A stretch of 11,082 nucleotides of DNA from the NCBI GenBank assembly GCA_030446945.1, contig JAUJMI010000080.1, forward strand, positions 1 through 11,082. The letters run 5' to 3'. This document shows, one piece after another, positions 10,423 through 11,082 of this stretch. The position numbers and the translations under genes are program-made. The first letter of the stretch is position 1, and every line of letters starts with the position of its first letter. The notes beneath the pieces are model-generated. The model did not search any database. It saw nothing but the letters and a program-made list of their open reading frames with translations, and had not been told where the DNA came from. The stretch is from Longimicrobium sp. GTDB lineage: Bacteria; Gemmatimonadota; Gemmatimonadetes; Longimicrobiales; Longimicrobiaceae.

Positions 10423-11082
10423 ATGACAGCGTTCGGCCGTTTCTTCCTTCCCGGACCCACCGAGGTGCACCCCGACGTGCTCGCGGCGATGATGCAGCCC
10501 ATGATCGGCCACCGCGGATCCGGGATGTCCGCGATCCTGGCCGGCTGCGACCCCGTGCTGCGCGCCATCTTCCGCACCGAGCGCCCGGTGTACGTCGCCT
10601 CCTCCTCGGCGACCGGGCTGATGGAGGGCGCGGTGCGCAACGGGGTGCGCCGCCGCGCGCTGTCGCTCGTCAACGGCGCTTTCAGCGAGCGCTTCCGCGA
10701 TCTGGTGGCCGATTGCGGGCGCAAGGTGGAGACGTACGAGGTGGAGTGGGGCCAGGCCCACGACCCCGCCGAGGTGCACCGCCGCCTCCGCGCCGGCGGC
10801 TTCGACGCGGTGACGGTGGCCCATTCCGAGACCTCCACCGGCGTCCTCAACCCCGTGCGCGAGATCGCCGAGGCCGTGCGCGCCGCGGAGCGGGAGACCG
10901 GCGACGAGATCCTCCTGCTGGTGGACGGCGTCACCAGCGTGGCCGGGGCGCTGGTGGAGATGGACGCGTGGGGGCTCGACTTCCTCCTCACCGGCTCGCA
11001 AAAGGCGCTGGCGCTGCCGCCGGGGCTGGCGTTCGGTGCCGCGTCGGAGCGGATGATGGCGCGCGCGGAGACGCTCCCGGGG
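10423..11082 (+). CDS. Class V aminotransferase (alanine-glyoxylate / serine-pyruvate / phosphoserine type), N-terminal 220 residues, cut by the window edge
   Basis: A pyridoxal-phosphate enzyme open to the right edge; full-length relatives are about 360-390 residues, so the C-terminal domain is missing here. The first residues, FFLPGPTEVHPDVLAAM, form the substrate-side N-terminal motif. IGHRGSGM (28-35) follows, then VASSSATGLMEGAVRN (58-73), the phosphate-binding turn. HSETSTGVLNPVREI (134-148) and VDGVTSVAGA (167-176) carry the cofactor-stacking and pyridine-binding residues, with Asp168. TGSQKALALPPGLAF (190-204) has the Schiff-base Lys194. The family includes alanine-glyoxylate, serine-pyruvate and some phosphoserine aminotransferases, which sequence alone does not separate. 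The upstream SerB-like phosphatase makes a phosphoserine aminotransferase (SerC) role plausible, as an inference. It lies 425 bases beyond serB, across the repeat element, so it may have its own promoter. Confidence 0.9.
   Translation, partial: MTAFGRFFLPGPTEVHPDVLAAMMQPMIGHRGSGMSAILAGCDPVLRAIFRTERPVYVASSSATGLMEGAVRNGVRRRALSLVNGAFSERFRDLVADCGRKVETYEVEWGQAHDPAEVHRRLRAGGFDAVTVAHSETSTGVLNPVREIAEAVRAAERETGDEILLLVDGVTSVAGALVEMDAWGLDFLLTGSQKALALPPGLAFGAASERMMARAETLPG

Overview
The window is GC-rich chromosomal DNA of an environmental bacterium. Dense coding on both strands, GTG and TTG starts, and intergenic spacers full of GC-rich palindromic repeats suggest a Gemmatimonadota (Longimicrobium-like) genome. 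That assignment is an impression from gene content and repeat style, not a search result. I see no transposase, integrase, CRISPR array, tRNA, rRNA or recognisable defence system.

Layout from left to right: (i) 107-993, a small + strand pair made of a DsbA/FrnE-type thioredoxin-fold protein with a single cysteine and a 94-residue protein of unknown function. (ii) 994-1463, a repeat-rich spacer ending in a promoter and a symmetrical operator candidate. (iii) 1464-2277, an overlapping ArsR-family regulator / SRPBCC (AHSA1) pair, followed at about 2368-2490 by the wreck of a YciI/DGPF-family gene cut off by an intergenic repeat. (iv) 2796-4549 on the - strand, a class III (CaiB/BaiF) CoA-transferase and a small outer-membrane beta-barrel protein with a TTG start. 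(v) 4695-6503 on the + strand, a 602-residue DEAD-box-like protein. It keeps the Walker A loop, DbpA-type RNA-binding domain and RGG-like tail but has lost the DEAD, SAT and HRxGRxGR catalytic residues. (vi) 6504-6860, more repeats. (vii) 6861-7712 on the - strand, an HU-type nucleoid protein with a clear promoter and terminator, then a stand-alone Smr-domain protein. (viii) 7815-9997 on the + strand, a GAF-domain histidine kinase overlapping a SerB-like phosphatase by four bases. (ix) 9909-10273, a large imperfect inverted repeat that supplies the last residues and stop codon of the SerB-like gene. (x) 10423 to the right edge, the N-terminal 220 residues of a class V aminotransferase.

The SerB-like phosphatase and class V aminotransferase may both serve serine metabolism. 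The ArsR/SRPBCC pair is a self-contained regulatory module. The most unusual items are the catalytically degenerate DEAD-box protein, the inverted-repeat element that extends serB, the relic YciI gene, and a hairpin repeat found three times just after gene ends in the same orientation relative to the gene.
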